Below are positions 1 through 15,100 of a DNA stretch of 64,000 nt, piece by piece. Source of the DNA: Actinernus sp. WN-2022 (Eukaryota > Cnidaria > Anthozoa > Actiniaria > Actinernidae); NCBI GenBank assembly GCA_030867875.1, contig JAOWCC010001589.1, positions 85,707,537-85,771,536 of the forward strand, written 5' to 3'. The notes below the pieces were generated by a model. The model saw only the letters and a program-made list of their open reading frames with translations. It searched no databases and was not told the origin of the DNA. A program made the translations under genes and the position numbers. Numbering within the stretch: the first letter of the stretch is position 1; each line of letters begins with the position of its first letter.

Positions 1-192
1 TTCTACTGGCTTTTCCCCAGGCTCCTTCCCAGGTGCAACCCGCGCGCTCTTTGTTCGACTGACAAACTTCATCACGATAAAGGCCTTCTTCATGCGACCA
101 ATCAGACCAGCTCTCCTCTTTCGCTTTTTGTTTGGCTCCATTGATTCACTAGCAAATGAACTCAATAGAAGAGCTAGGAAAAGGTTGAGAAT
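1..192 (-). CDS. Sodium channel exon: domain II S6 and start of the II-III linker (runs off the left edge)
   Basis: Sixty-four codons in phase 0 after acceptor ttttccag/[26 protein letters not shown] is the S6 exit, followed by a Lys/Arg-rich linker. The exon reaches position 1, so its 3' end is not seen. Confidence 0.92.
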   Translation of the reverse strand, partial: MLNLFLALLLSSFASESMEPNKKRKRRAGLIGRMKKAFIVMKFVSRTKSARVAPGKEPGEKPVE

Positions 193-3100
193 CTGGAAAA
201 AAATACAAAAATTAAGAAGATCCTGAAACTGATTATATTCTAAAGTTATAATGACATTTGATGGCTAATCACATTGGTGAATGTTTCCTCTCTTGCTATA
301 GTGCTACGTTATAAAGACAATAACCGACTTTGAAATATAAACTTCAACTTTATTAATATTTATACACGGAATTCTAACAGATAAGAAAAACTGATTTACA
401 TAGAAGCCGTGTTAACTACTATTAAATATATAAAAATACAGAATTGTCAATGTATTAATAATAATAATATAAAAATATATATACTATACTAATAATATGA
501 TATCCTAAAATTATGAAAACTACTACATACTATTATCAATTTTCAAAACATCATTGGTCATTTAGGACGGCGACTGTTTTGATTTTGTTTTTAAAAGAGC
601 CTAGTGATTTAATTTCACGTAATTCTGTTGGAAGGTCATTCCATGTCTTGGCGCCGTGATACGAGAAACTTTTCTTCATAAATTCTGTTTTTGGTTGCGG
701 AAGACAAAGTCTCGTATCACGGCCCCTTATATTATAGTGGGTAGAGCTTCCAACAGTAGTGAATAAATCACATAGGCTTGCTGGCGCCAGGCTATTTTGG
801 GTCTTAAACATTACGATGGCTTTATGTTTTGCTCTGCGTTCATCTAATTTGTCCCATTCCAAGACACTTAAAAGTGCGTTTGTACTTGTATCATAATCTG
901 CCCTGAGAATAAGCCGAGCGGCTCTATTTTGAAATTTCTGAAGTTTATCTGCGAGAACTTTGCCGCAGGTATCCCATACCCCGCAACAATAATCCATGTG
1001 CGTTTGAATTAAAGAGTCGTATACCTTGATTAGTGTATCTTGGGACACGAATGCTCTGATTCTCTTTAGAGCTCCTAGACCTGAGACGATCTTTTTTGAT
1101 ATATGATTTATGTGATCCTCCCATCTTAAGTGCTCGTCTACCAACTGTTTTGCTTTGTGATACCTTTTTTATTAGTTTGTCTCCGATTTTTAAATAAGGC
1201 ATTTCTTCATCAGTCAGAGCCGATAGGCGTTGTTTCGAACCAATCATCATAAATTCAGTTTTGGCAACATTAAGATGCAATTTGTTTGCTCGTAGCCAGT
1301 TATTAATATTAATTAATTCACGATTTGCTCTTAATTCAACATCGGCTATATCTGCGCCACAAATTGTCACATTTGTGTCGTCTGCAAATAAGCATGGTGT
1401 CGAGGTATCGAGGCAATTTGGCAGATTGTTTATATAGGTGAGAAATAATAAAGGCCCGAGGATTGTTCCTTGAGGTACACCGCATCTAATTATCTTCTCA
1501 CTAGATCTTGCATTTTGTACTCTGCACGACTGCATTCTTCCCGATAGATAGGACCGCAATAAGGAAAGCGAGCTATCGACAACTCCGTAAAGTTGTAATT
1601 TTTGTAATAATAATTCATGGTCAACGGTGTCGAAAGCTTTTTTTAGATCAAGGAAAATAACGATGTTAAATAGGCCTCGATCCATATTAACTGACCACGA
1701 ATTGGTAGAATTTAAAAGAGCTGTCATGGTTGAATGCAGTCGTCGGAAGCCAAACTGCTTGTTTGTTAATAAATTATTTGTGGAAAAGTAATTGTACAAT
1801 TGATCATACATTATCCTCTCAAAAACGTTACTTACAACCAGAAGGATGGATATCGGTCTATAGTTGTCCAGGTCACTCCTTGAACCATTTTTGTGTAGAG
1901 GACTGACCCGGGCCTTTTTCCAGTCAGAAGGGAATTGTCCTGACTCAATTATTATATTGAACAGAACAGTCAAGGGTTCACAAATCACTGGTGCCGCAGC
2001 TTTCAAAATTCTGGCCGATATTCCGTCAAGTCCTGTTGCTTTATTTGAAGATAATTTATCAATTAGTTTGAGCACTTTTGATTGACTCGTATAATTAAAC
2101 TCAAACACGGATGGTACTTGCTTAATGTATTCTTTAAATTCAGTGGGATTGCTAGCGATATTCTCAGCAAGCCTTGGACCGATCTCAATAAAATGATCAT
2201 TAAAGAGTTCAGCGATTTCGGCGGGAGAACTAATTGTAGTGTCATTGATTTTAATTTCATTTACAGCTTGATGTTTTTTGTTCCGCCCCATTAGATTATT
2301 TATAGTACTCCAAACTGATATTTGTCCTTGGACATTATCTATCCCTCAAAACTCACAGCTGCCCTCTAGCTTTGTAAACTGTTCGTTTGGGTTAGGTTAT
2401 AATGACAAAACTCACAGCTGCCCTCTAGCTTTGTAAACTGTTCGTTTGGGTTAGGTTATAATGACAAAACTCACAGCTGCCCTCTAGCTTTGTAAACTGT
2501 TCGTTTGGGTTAGGTTATAATGACAAAACTCACAGCTGCCCTCTAGCTTTGTAAACTGTTCGTTTCTCGGAACAGATATCCTCGGAAGTGCATATTTCAA
2601 CGCCACAATGTATATTATTATTTCAACTTTCTAAGGATTACTTCCATAAATATCACACCTTCGTTAATATGATAGAAGGTAAAAATACTACTTTAATATT
2701 CTGACTATTCGAGGAAAGTTTGTCGGAGGTCAAAAAGTCACTCAAGAACATGCTAATGCTCGTGTGTTTTGTTTCAACTGGCGTCAGCTGTTTAATCCAA
2801 CAACCTAAATCCTTTTCGAATTATTTTTCTTATTAAGATTTTCTGAGAATGCCAAGACAATGGTCCAAATTAGAAGAACTAAAGAATCAGCGCAAAGGAT
2901 TCTGGTAGTTTGTATTCAACTGACGTAATCGTGCAAATAGTAGGAAAATTGGAGGGACCGCAATGATACACAACCGGATCTCCTAGCGTGTAGGGATCCG
3001 ATCAGCAATAATATATAAATAGACAAGAAAGGAAAGGCTGATTCTACGGTGGAGAGTTTTTATTCGAATCTGTCTATCGGCACGGCCAATCTTCTTCGGG

Positions 3101-6100
3101 GAAAGAGGCTTACCTGCAATGTATCTAATAAACTAGAACCTTAAAGCTTTACGAAATAATACATGAATTATGAATTGCTCACCGCCTACTGGCAGGTCCC
3201 CTATTGTCTAATATCTACCAGCCAAATAAACAAACGATTTGTACAACTGCGCATGATCCTGAAACTGGTCTATACTGGTCTATACTGGTCTATACTGGTC
3301 TTTACTGGTCTGTACTGGTCTGTACTGGTCTGTACTGGTCTGTACTGGTCTGTACTGGTCTGTACTGGTCTGTACTGGTCTGTACTGGTCTATACTGGTC
3401 TATACTGGTCTGTACTGGTCTGTACTGGTCTATACTGGTCTATTCTGGTCTATACTGGTCTATACTGGTCTATACTGGTCTATACTGGTCTATACTGAGC
3501 TGAACTCCGAACTGATAAATTCATACCGTTTGCTCTGTGTACGAAATAAATGAATGGAAAGCAGTAAGAGCGCCAGGCCAATGGGAACATGAGAATATCT
3601 AAATTGGCTTCCTGCAATGAATTATGTACATCTTCAGTTTGATGTTTTTACAGGTATTGTAAATGTTTTTTCCGAGCTACGCAGGAGCGAGGAAAAATAC
3701 AAGAACCTGCAAAAACATCAAAGAAAGAATTTATTATAGAACTGTTTTTGTCGGTCCACTGTTTCCTTTTCATCAAGCAGGTATTCTACAGGGCATTACG
3801 GAACGTTTAGTGGGTAGTACTGCTCCATAGTGACCCTCTGATTTGACCTTATTTGGTTAATTTACGTCACAATCGCATAAAACAATTAAAGAAGCAGCTG
3901 TGACCACGACCATACGTGGTGTGTACTTACTATAAAATTGCCTAAAATGAACGCGGGCACAAACAGTAGCATCGCTTCGGGTCCCGTCGCCCTCATACAG
4001 TCCCACAGCGGCTCAATCCATTCTCCACACAGCACCCTGAATATCATCATGAACGAGTGCTGGAAGTCTTTGAAATTCCATCGAGGTACTTCGCCGTTAA
4101 ACTTCTCCGGGGTGTAGGACCTACCGAACAGCTGCATTCCCATCACAGCGAATATGTACACAATGATTCCCAGGATAACTGTTAGGTTTCCCAGTGCTTC
4201 TAAACTCTTGCCGATGGTTGCAAGTAGGCTTGCCATGGTGCTCCAGGACTTAGCAAGCTTTAGGACTCGAAGCTGCAAGGAGGAATTTGTTGGTTTACAT
4301 GTTTATATCAGAACAAAAACATATGTCACACAAGGAGTGTTATAATGAGGTGGCCATGGGGGTGTATTTATATTATAGTAGATGATCTCATTGTAGAGCC
4401 GGCCTGTACCGCTCGAAACGAGCCACAGCATTGGCTTACCGCGCACCCTACCCTCTAGAACGTGCAGTACAAAGACAATAGAGCTACAGTATAATGGAAC
4501 AATCAGAGTACAGGTTTACAGCGGTACTGTATTACTCTCATGGAAACGCCATCTGATGTGAATGGAACGCAATCAACAGGTCGATTTTCGCGGTACGAGT
4601 ATTTGAAACATCCAACGACTGTCGGGAGGGGGTATGTCGCAGCACCAAAATCCTACAACGTTTTCCATGCCCCATGCAAACAGTCGTAACGACATTGATT
4701 TACGATATGTAGCTACTGGTATCGTGATCGCCTTGTGTCGCGTGCAACAGGCTGAAGTCGTACCCTGTAAAATCGGCCTAAACAAATTACTCTCGAAGTA
4801 ACGGCATGTCATCGATAAATGCGGTAAAACGTTTGAAGTAATTAATTCCTTAATCGTCTTAATAGTACACATCTTTAGCTTGCGCATACGCGTTTCTCAC
4901 AATCGCTTCAAGCCCTGCTGTTCGTCAGAAAACCAATGTAAGGGTTAGGTAATGACACGAGAGTTCTATGCTATGTGATTTAGAGTGCCGAGCATTTGGT
5001 TTCCTATCTAAAATGCGAGGCACTCTAAATCACATAGAACTCGAGTGTTCATTATCCAACCGTCTTAGAATTTGGTCACATTTTTTTCTGAAATTATTGG
5101 CAACTACTGTAAGAAACTCTGAACATTTCGAAATAATATACAGGGTCTAGACTAGGGGAGTAATTAGTATTCTGTATATAGAGAATACTAATAAGGCAAT
5201 TTTTTCTATTGTTTCATAGCCTTATTAGTATTCTCTATATACAGAATACTAATTACTTAACTATGGGATTTAGACAGCTGAAATGGGGAACGCTGATTGG
5301 TCGAGTGGGTGTGACCATGTTCTAATATATGGTTAAGTAATTTCGTGGGATATGATTGGTCAGTTTGCGGTCTGTAACGTTTCATACAGACTCTGAAAGC
5401 CTGAAGCAAAGCTGAAATAAGTCATATAGTAAATATATTATTGAACGTTCGGACCGTACCGTACCGTACTACCAGCAAAGGAAATAGATAAATTGCAGCG
5501 CCTGCAGAACTCAGCCGCTAGATTATTAATGACGAGAACTAAACTCAGAGATCATATAACTCCTGTCTTGCACAAATTACACTGGCTCCCCGTTAAATAT
5601 AGGATAATATTTAAAGTTTTACTCACTACTTTTAAGATTATTAATAGCTGCGCTCCATCATACTTAATTAGTCTACTGGAACCTTACGTTCCAAGGCGTT
5701 CCTTACGCTCTACCTCTCAAGGCCTTCTAGTCGTACCTAGTTCATCTACTACAACATATGGGGATAGGGCATTTTCTTTAGCGGCTCCTAAGCAATGGAA
5801 TAGCCTGCCGGTAAGCATTAGGAATACGGATTCTGTAAACGTATTCAAATATAGGATCAAGACTTACCTTTTTAAAGAAGCATTTATGTAACTTAACTTA
5901 ATTTTTATTTTTTTTATGAATTATGTGTTAATTATAACAATTAGTATATACATTACTACTTAGTTATTGATATGATTGTAATATTCACATGAATTGTATA
6001 TGGTTTTATCATTGTAAACGCATTGAGGCGTATGCTAAATGCGTATCTAAAAACTGTAATTATTATTATTATTAATTATTACCATACTGAAGTAAGTAAA

Positions 6101-9100
6101 AAATAAATAACTCAAGCATGTTAAGCCCTGGTTCAGGGTCAAATTTCGGGTAAAAACTGTTTTCCTTATTTCAGCACAGCCGAGTATGATAGGCACGCCA
6201 AGTTTCTCACGATAATAGGTATCGCCATTCTTGACTACCTTAAGTGGTTTGTGTGTAGTAAAACGTGTCACGTGGTCTGTCACGTGACTTAGAACACGAA
6301 ATCAGTAAATCAAAAACGCGGCTCCGAGTTTAAAACAGCTAGGACTATGAGTGGATACGTTTAGTTAAGGTTGAAGCCTTTCACCTAAATCAGCTTAGAA
6401 AAGATGACTACAATGTTTCGTTAACGAGTTATTAAGGCGAACATATGCAAAATAGGTCACGTGACTTTTTGTACCCTTAATATCTCCTTATCTTTACACG
6501 ATAGTCATGTTTTCTAAGCGTGATCTGCAACACTGCGGGAGGAGTAATGTTTTAGCAGGGTTACTTTATGTTCATATGTTATCATCGCAGCCGCATATCA
6601 CTTAAACGATTTTATGTAATTATGACGTCATCGATCACGTGACACGACAACTATCCACATAACAAATTTAAGGAAGTTTATATTAGTTTTATGGTGTAAT
6701 TAAATTTTGTTTAAACTGTTATTTCTGTCAGAAATGTTTTTTTAACGTACACTTGTCTATTTTCCGTTAAATGAACCAGGCCTTAACATGCTTGAGAATA
6801 TATGGTTTATTTTACGTCGAAGATACAGGAAGCCGTTACAGGGCCTACCAGAGGCTTATATTTAAATATTTCGGAATTTAGGTTGGTTTTTTAGGAGGGA
6901 GGAAAACCGGAGAACCCGGAAAAAACCCTTGGAGCAAGGGAGAGATACCAACAAACTCAACTCACATATGGCGCCGCGTCCGCGAATTGAACCTGGGCCA
7001 CAGAGGTTAGAGGTGAAACGCTTAACGACTGCGCCACCCCGGCTCCCCACAAGCTGTGGTTACGTTCGATAATTTACGGTACGGATGGAGCAAACGAGTT
7101 CAGTAATGCACTTATCAGTTGAAACGCCGATCCCCCTCGGGGGATAGGTGGGGGTTTGATTTGATAAATGCTCCAATGTAAGAAAACCCCCACCCCCTAG
7201 GGCACTTTATGCAGTCAAATGGGACCAATTTTCTTACTTGTCTTTTGTATTTTTATAGCACTAAAACTAACGTGAATATGCTATCTGAGGCTTGATTGTT
7301 GAAAGTTTTCGTGTTTAATGAAACATAACACAAAATACTGTTGTGGACTGCGAACAGACCTGTTCGCAGGCTAGCATGGATGGACATTTGAAACGGACTG
7401 TTCAACTAGTTTGCTTGCAGGTGGGGCAGAACCACTTTCTCTGAGACTGCTCTCCCTTCCTGTAAATCCAACACTGACTGAAAGTGGCCGGAACCACTCT
7501 ATTTTGCATCCTGAATTGTAACATGCGATTACTGCACCTTAATTAATATACTTCATCTAGCTTCTGGCTAGTACAGTTGGAATTTTTGAGCGAGCCACGC
7601 TGGAACTTTGATGGTCCAGTTGCTGAATATAACATACTGTATTTCCCAATGCATATGGTATGTGACATATTTGCATAGCAACGAAAAAAACAATGGCTAA
7701 AATCTTACCTGACGATCGCCACCACGGCACGTACGTCACGGAATGAAGAAGAGATGAACTGGGCTCCAGTCAAATCCCCACCCCCTCCCACGAACAATTA
7801 TTGAAAGTACATGTACGTGAAGCAAATGAAGTAAAATCCCCGACCCCCTGAGACCACAAAACATCAAATTTCAATTGATAAGTGCATAAGAGCTATAACT
7901 TCAAGCCTTCAGTTTGATTATTGTCAATCGAAGTTTCATTAAAATATAACTACAAAAATAACACCCTGAGATAGAAGAGAAATCCCATGTGAATGTCCTG
8001 ATATGCTTTTCAAACTTTTTCAATAGAGGTGGCAACGATTAAAGTAGCTTACAAATGCTCATTCTATAACGGCTTGATTTTGGTTACAGTGAATTGATTT
8101 CAAGTTGCTCTAAAGTTCTCTTAAAAGTAATATTTTTTCATCCACCCGAATCTTTGCCATCCTTCATCAAACTTGTCTCATATGTTCTCCAGTATACCTG
8201 GAAAGCATACTCTGCTAATCTGAGTAGTTATTTTTGTCTTTCGTTATGAGAAAGTGAGACAGTGCCATCTAATGTCTAAACACCTACCAATCTAAATGTC
8301 CGCAGCACACTGGTGCCTGTGCCTTCAGCAGTCTTCAATGACATGGTGATTATCAGGTCGACCAGACTAATTATTACAACAATACCATCGAAAATATTCC
8401 AACGGTTCTCCAGATAACGACGCGGACCGAGGGCTACCAGCTTAAGAATCATCTCCATTAGGAAGATAAACGTAAAGATCTGAGTGGAGAAACATTAATA
8501 TTAGAAACGTAAGTTGGATATGTAGACCAATTCGAAAAATGGCTGGCACCAATGTGCATAATTTTGATATTCAATACTTTCTGAAGAATAAACTACACCA
8601 TGTGATAGAGGCGATGGGTGACTAGTTCCTGTAAAAACTAGTGTTTATCTGTGTCGGCGGGAAAGATAAACACTGGTATAATTAACTAAAAGTTGATCAA
8701 GGTATGCTAACCGCCGTGGGGAGCGAGTAGCAGCTGACGTTTTGAGTGTTAGCCCTTCGTCAGAGCAACAAAAAGGAACATCGAATTTATGTTTAGTAAC
8801 ATTTATCACTATTCTATCTTCAATCACTTTATTTATTTACAAAAGTGGCTTGGTACATACAGTTGCTCGCAAAACACTTGATTCCTCTGGAGGGTATTTC
8901 AATAATTGATAACATGCGAAGTGTCAATGTCCTAGTAGTGGTGGGGTGGGTATACCACTATCACTCTGATAATGGAAGAATATATCTTTACAAAGCAATC
9001 AACGTTTGAAACTCTCAAGAAACATGAAAACGAGGATAGTCAGTCCTCATACAAAACTCTCTTATTTTGAACCTTGGTAAATTTACAACATTTGGTTCTA

Positions 9101-12100
9101 TACCCCTTAAACTTTACAAACATACTCATTGTTGCATGCTCTCTAGAGTGGCAGTGGTTATCTTAATGGCAACATTTCCTAAGTTTGGTGACACCATTTT
9201 TCGAATGGGTCTATACCCCACCGCAAACAGAACAATGCGATAAAGTCACATCTCTCGTAAAACAAAAGCCGTTTACCGATGAGAGGTGGTCGCTCAAGGA
9301 GTACCGACTGTATTTAAAAAGACCTGCTGATTTCGTCCTATTTCCGTTAAAGACCGTTTAACTCGGTCTCTCAACAGGGTAAAGCTAGAACCGTTAGAAT
9401 TCGTTCAAATCACGCAATAGCCGTTAATGTTACTTAGTAGGCATATTTTAGCCATGTGACCAGGGATTTTACGACGACATCTTGGGTAAGGCGCGTATGG
9501 TCTCCTAGTACAAGTTGCCTACAAATCATACCAAACGCTATGCAATTCGCGCCGCACTCTCACCTGATTCGCAATATTGACCACAGCTGACAGCGTAGTG
9601 TCCATATCATTATGCTCCATAGCCATAAACAATGTGTTGAGCAAAATACAAAACGTAATAAACAACTCTAAGGTCTTGCTGTTCACAGACTTGAGAATCC
9701 ATCTACGAACACGCTTCCACCTTCTAGAAACAGCCGCTGACGTCTTCACGTTCGGGCCCACTTTTTTGGAATCATTTAGTTGTGATTGTTCAGATTTCAT
9801 ATTTGCAATCGGAGGTTGTGCTGTTGCGATCCAATTTTGATGCAGAGCGTGGGATTGATTGAATACCTCTGAGTCCTGTTGGATTTGAAACACGTTGATA
9901 ACCTCATCGTCGGATTTGGTGAGCTGTGGTTGGCTCGCAGTAGGTAAGTCGTACATGGTGTTATGGGTAAATTCATCTAGAACCACTTCCGCCTGACCGT
10001 ATACAATACTCATGATGCTCGAGCGGCGAATTGAGTATGCGGATGCAATGCGCTTTTGTTCTTTCCTTTCCTCTACAGTCTCCTGTGAAACAATAAACAT
10101 ACGATCGACGTTAAGGCCTTGTCCACACTAATCCGGATAAATTCGAAAACGCATCTTTTTCATTAAAAACGTATAAAAATGTCTTCCGTCCACACTATCG
10201 TTTTCGAATTTGTCGCCGTCCACAGTAAAACGCGAAACCGGCGTTTTCGAATTTATCGGCACCCTGGAGAGCGTCTTCAAAATCGAAAGCGTATCTTTTT
10301 TAGCCGTTTAAGTGTGAACGGAAGGCCTAAACGGATATAAAAACCTATGCTTTTCGAATTTATCCGGATTAGCGTGGAGAGGGCCTAAGATGATTGATCA
10401 TCACGCCAATGGTGATAATAAACAATAAATTTATAAAAAAACAATTCACAATTGAGCTCTTGACATATGACCAAAATCATGTAAGGTATCGCGCAATTGA
10501 GCTCTTGACATATGACCAAAATCATGTAAGGTATCGCGCAATTGAGCTCTTGACATATGACCAAAATCATGTAAGGTATCGCGCAATTGAGCTCTTGACA
10601 TATGACCAAAATCATGTAAGGTTTCGGCCTTGCGCGAAGGAGTATGGGATTTACCGAGGGTTTCGCCTCAGGTGAATAATCCCATATAAACCAGAGCGCA
10701 AGGCCAACAAAATGCTTGTTTCTCACCGATGGCGAGGTTTCTTCGTTGGCGCATAAATCATTAGGAAGCATTGTTTGCCTGGTCTATTGTTGCATGAAAT
10801 TACCGTTTTTAGGAGCTTATCATTGTTTTTTTTCTCGTTCTTTAAACCAATAAAAAAAACTGGAATTTCTAACGGACCTAAAATAACCATAGGGGCTGAT
10901 CAAAGCCAGGACTCTTCTAATCCACAGATCGAATTGGAATTTAGCGTGTTGATTTTTGTGGAGGGAGGAAAACCGGAGAACCCGGAGGAAAACCCTCGGA
11001 GCAAGGGTGAGATACCAACAAACTCAACTCATATATGGCGCCGCGTCCGGCAATCGAACCAGGGCCATAGAGGTGAGAGGCTCCCCTAAAGATTATAATG
11101 TGTCCAGAGGAATATGTTGCGATTCCCTCTGCATTTGGAACTGGGCAGAGATTTCGAGATATATTCCCCCGAAATGAACACAGAAACCGAGTCATGTGAA
11201 AAATAAGTTGGATTGCATAATCTAACATTGTCGGATACATCATTGTTCGACTGTTTGTCATCCATGTTAGATTGTATTTGTCGAGAATGTTTAGCTTCAT
11301 TAAATATTAAGTGAAGTTCGCACGGAAATATCTCAAAAAGTTAACATTTTCAGCGGGAAATATTTAAATATTTAATATACGTTTGAACAGGTATCTCTTA
11401 AAAGCTACCCTGTTTGCTCCTCGAGTTCAACGTAACGGAAAGACACATTCGCAATAATGCACGTGATCCAAGACGTTTCTGTTGTTTATACCAACCTTTA
11501 TGCTGGCTTGGACTTCATTCTCGTAGGATGCAGCGACAACAGCAAGAAACAAATTGACAAGGAAAAAAGGGCCGAAGAAAATAACCACAGCGAAATATAT
11601 CACGTACCACGGACCCATCGTGTAAATCACCTGTAAGAATACAACGAGAAAACACTTAAGAGTGGATGTCAGGAAAAATCAAACATATCGCGGCAAGGGT
11701 CGAAAATACGATTTCTTTCATATTTCAAAGTCAGATAGGCTAAGGTATAACCAAAAGCACTGTACACTTTTTTAGGGAAAATATATTTTTATTTCGAAGA
11801 AAAATTCAATTAACTAAACTGATTCAGTCGAAACGACTGTTTGACGGTCTCGCGTACCAAAACAAACATGCATCTAGTCTTAAAGACGCTCAAATCGTGT
11901 TCTACGATATCTAAATATCTAGCACTATACATATATACAGTCAATGCCAAAAAGGTTGTCCAGCAGAACATAATATAATACTATAATATCCATTGTTTTG
12001 GGCTATTGTCTAGACCAAGACAATAGGCCAAAACAATGGATATTAAAGTATTAAATTATTTTCTGCTGGACAACCTTTTTGGCATTGACTGTATATATAT

Positions 12101-15100
12101 ATATTATACTAAAAAGGTCATTAAAAAATTCAAACCTTATTTATTGTAGAAATCAGATCCGGAGACTGTTTCTGTGTGATTCTTTTGTCGTTCTCTTCAG
12201 TTGCCTATTTAAAACTTCCGATCACACTACAAGCTGTCAACTGTTGATCATGAACAACAATCTTTGTGTGACTTTTGACGTATTTCAACATCACAACATT
12301 CACAGGTTAAGTCATTTGTTAAATGTTCTTCGATTTGGATTGCACTCTCGTTATAGTTTTGAGACCTTTAAACTGCTACAATGGGATCAACAACGTGTTG
12401 GCGGTTCTTCCCAAGTTGCACAATACTAAAACAATAGCAATTATGCTAATTACTTAGCGTTATGAGGAGGGGCTTACGTCAAGTTAAAAAGAAAATCATC
12501 AGAAAATTCAGATATACAAAACGTATCAGTTCCAGTTAGGATGTCTAATTTAATTGTTGATTAAATTCTGGTTGCTTTGAATTCCGGGGAAATATTGATT
12601 ATATCGCGAAATCCCGTAGAGGCAAAGCATGCACCTGGGGGTGGGGGGTGGGTGGTCCCATACTTCCCCGGTACTATCAGACTATCCATTGAGCACTCTC
12701 AGGAGCCCATTACCAGGAGCGTACCTATGTGATGGGTAGCGCCCACAGCACAGTAGACGATGTGGCTATTTATAGTATATATCACCAGGAGCCCATTACC
12801 AGGAGCGTACCTATGTGATGGGTAGCGCCCACAGCACAGTAGACGATGTAGCTATTTATAGTATATATCACCAGGAGCCCATTACCAGCTGGAGCGTACC
12901 TATGTGATGGGTAGCGCCTACAGCACAGTAGACGATGTAGCTATTTATAGTTGAGAAGTTCTGCTATGCGATTACGTTGTTTTTTGTTCTCTTGCGCTTT
13001 AGTATTTTGAACTGTGTTTTAACATTACAATTTTTCAGTGCATCCTGATTGGTTAAAAGTGACGGCCTTTGTTTCTTCTCGCAGGAAACGCAAAGCTAAA
13101 AATAGCTCCATCATCTGTTCTGCTGTTGGACTGACCTAATCTGGGAGATGCACGCTCCTGGTAATGACCTAATATGGAGATGCACGCTCCTGGTAATGGG
13201 CTCCTGGCATTTATTTAATCGTTCGTTGTTCTGAGGTGCTATAAAATGGGCACAAAAAAATCAAACAAGTTTCCATTTTTGGGGGCTGTTTATAAAATTC
13301 AATGCTGTAACGTGGTAGCAAGCTGATCTATATGTTTGTTGTTATATGATAGAAGCGAACAAACGAGCGAGGTCTAAAATCCTAATGAGTAACTAGTACG
13401 GTGCGTATACCGTGAGTTATCCACTTTCACGAGTGAACCTCGAGCCCGAATCACGAGTTAGTCTCCCAATAATTGTTCCTAATTTGGTTTTCGTTTATTC
13501 TTTTAAACAGGAAAACCCACATAACCCACATAAGAATACAAATTTAAGGGTAATCTACGAGAATTAGCATTATTTTGTTGATCTCCAATTTGTCAGCTGT
13601 CAGTAAATTCACATTTGTCAGTTAATATTTCTTCGGTTATTTGTCAGTTGTCAGTTCAAATTTAAGGCGTTTGTCAGTTAATCCAGGAGCCCATTACCAG
13701 GAGCGTACTTATGTGATGGGTAGCGTACCTATGTGATGGGTAGCGCCCACAGCAGAGTAGACGATGTGGCTATTTATAGATATCCGATTCCCGCGAAATA
13801 AAATGGTTGCCATGGTTGCTTGCGCTGCGGACAATGCGCGCTCCCTTGCATAGGAAAATAGCTGCGTGAATGCATAATAAGAAGTGACGTTTCGTCGTGT
13901 GGTTGGTTTAGTTCAGGTATCCTTTGTCTACTTTCGCGGGAAACACAAAACTAAAAATAGCTACATCATCATGGCAACAAGTCTTGGTCAGGGTCGGCCA
14001 GGTATCCAAGGTTTTTCTTAATTGAGTCAAGAGACCATCTCCTGCTATAGTATATTTGAATTATGGGATTTCGTCACAATTTAGTGTATTTGGGTATTTT
14101 GGGTATTCCCCCTCCTCCCCAATCCCCCTGGCCGGCGCTGGTTGGTCTATTGCGGACTTTGAAACATTCAAACTACAATTTGACACTGAATTTTCAAGAG
14201 TTACAGTCATATAACTTTCTAAGCGTTCCTCAAAGTTTATTATACTTTCCGTCAATAAAGGGGATAAAGAGAACGTATACTGTTCTACATGCATGCATTT
14301 GCGCGTCGCGATATAAATAACGCTAAAATAATATATTTCATTACGTGGTCAATAAGATGGCATACCACTAAATTTTAACGGGACCCACGAAACAACCACA
14401 AGGGCTGATGAAAGGCAGGACTCGGCAAAACCACAGATCGAATTGAAATTAAGCGTATTGACTTTTGTGGAGGGAGGGAAATCGGAGAACCCGGAGCAAA
14501 ACCCACAGTGCAAGGGTTAGATACCAACAAATTCAACATGTGGCTGGGCTCGAACCCTCAGCTGGCGACAGTGTTGAGAGGCAAGGCGCCACCCCAGCTC
14601 CCCTGATTGTTGTGAATCCGGCACACTGAACAATTTTGACCATGAGATGACGAAAACATGGTCAATAAGAAGTCATACCACCGTAAACTATCGTAATCTT
14701 TATTTGCAACAACAAACGAGAAATAGTCAAGCGGCAGAGCTTCTTGAAAATGACGAAAATTTTGGGTGGAAATTGATTCTTGCGCGAGCGATGATGCAAT
14801 CCGTGGTAGGTCCTCTTATTTACAATGGTTATAAGCCAATCAGAAAACGAGAAACTGAGCAGTTGTTGTAAAATAACTGATCCCCCGAAACTGCTGTTAC
14901 ATTTTCATTCTCCCCTTCCCATTCTCAACACACAAATACGTTTCCATTTTTTTTGGAAAAAGTAAATTTTTAAAATGTTAAAACTATACCTCTTTTTCGA
15001 GCTATCTACGTATTAGTTTCTTACCTTCCTCATGCAAATTTTCAATCAACAACTAGTAGAGGAAAAAGTGGTCGAGGAATACATGAACATTTTTACGTGA

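Noticed and set aside
2347..2564. Interstitial telomere from gggttaggtta
   Set aside because: The string occurs once per 59-bp unit; there are no consecutive telomere repeats.
3163..3503. Repetitive membrane-like frames [10 protein letters not shown]
   Set aside because: Produced by the stop-free 10-bp minisatellite in all frames.
10385..10771. Repeat protein-like frames on both strands
   Set aside because: Follow exactly the 45-bp tandem repeat; no other coding evidence.
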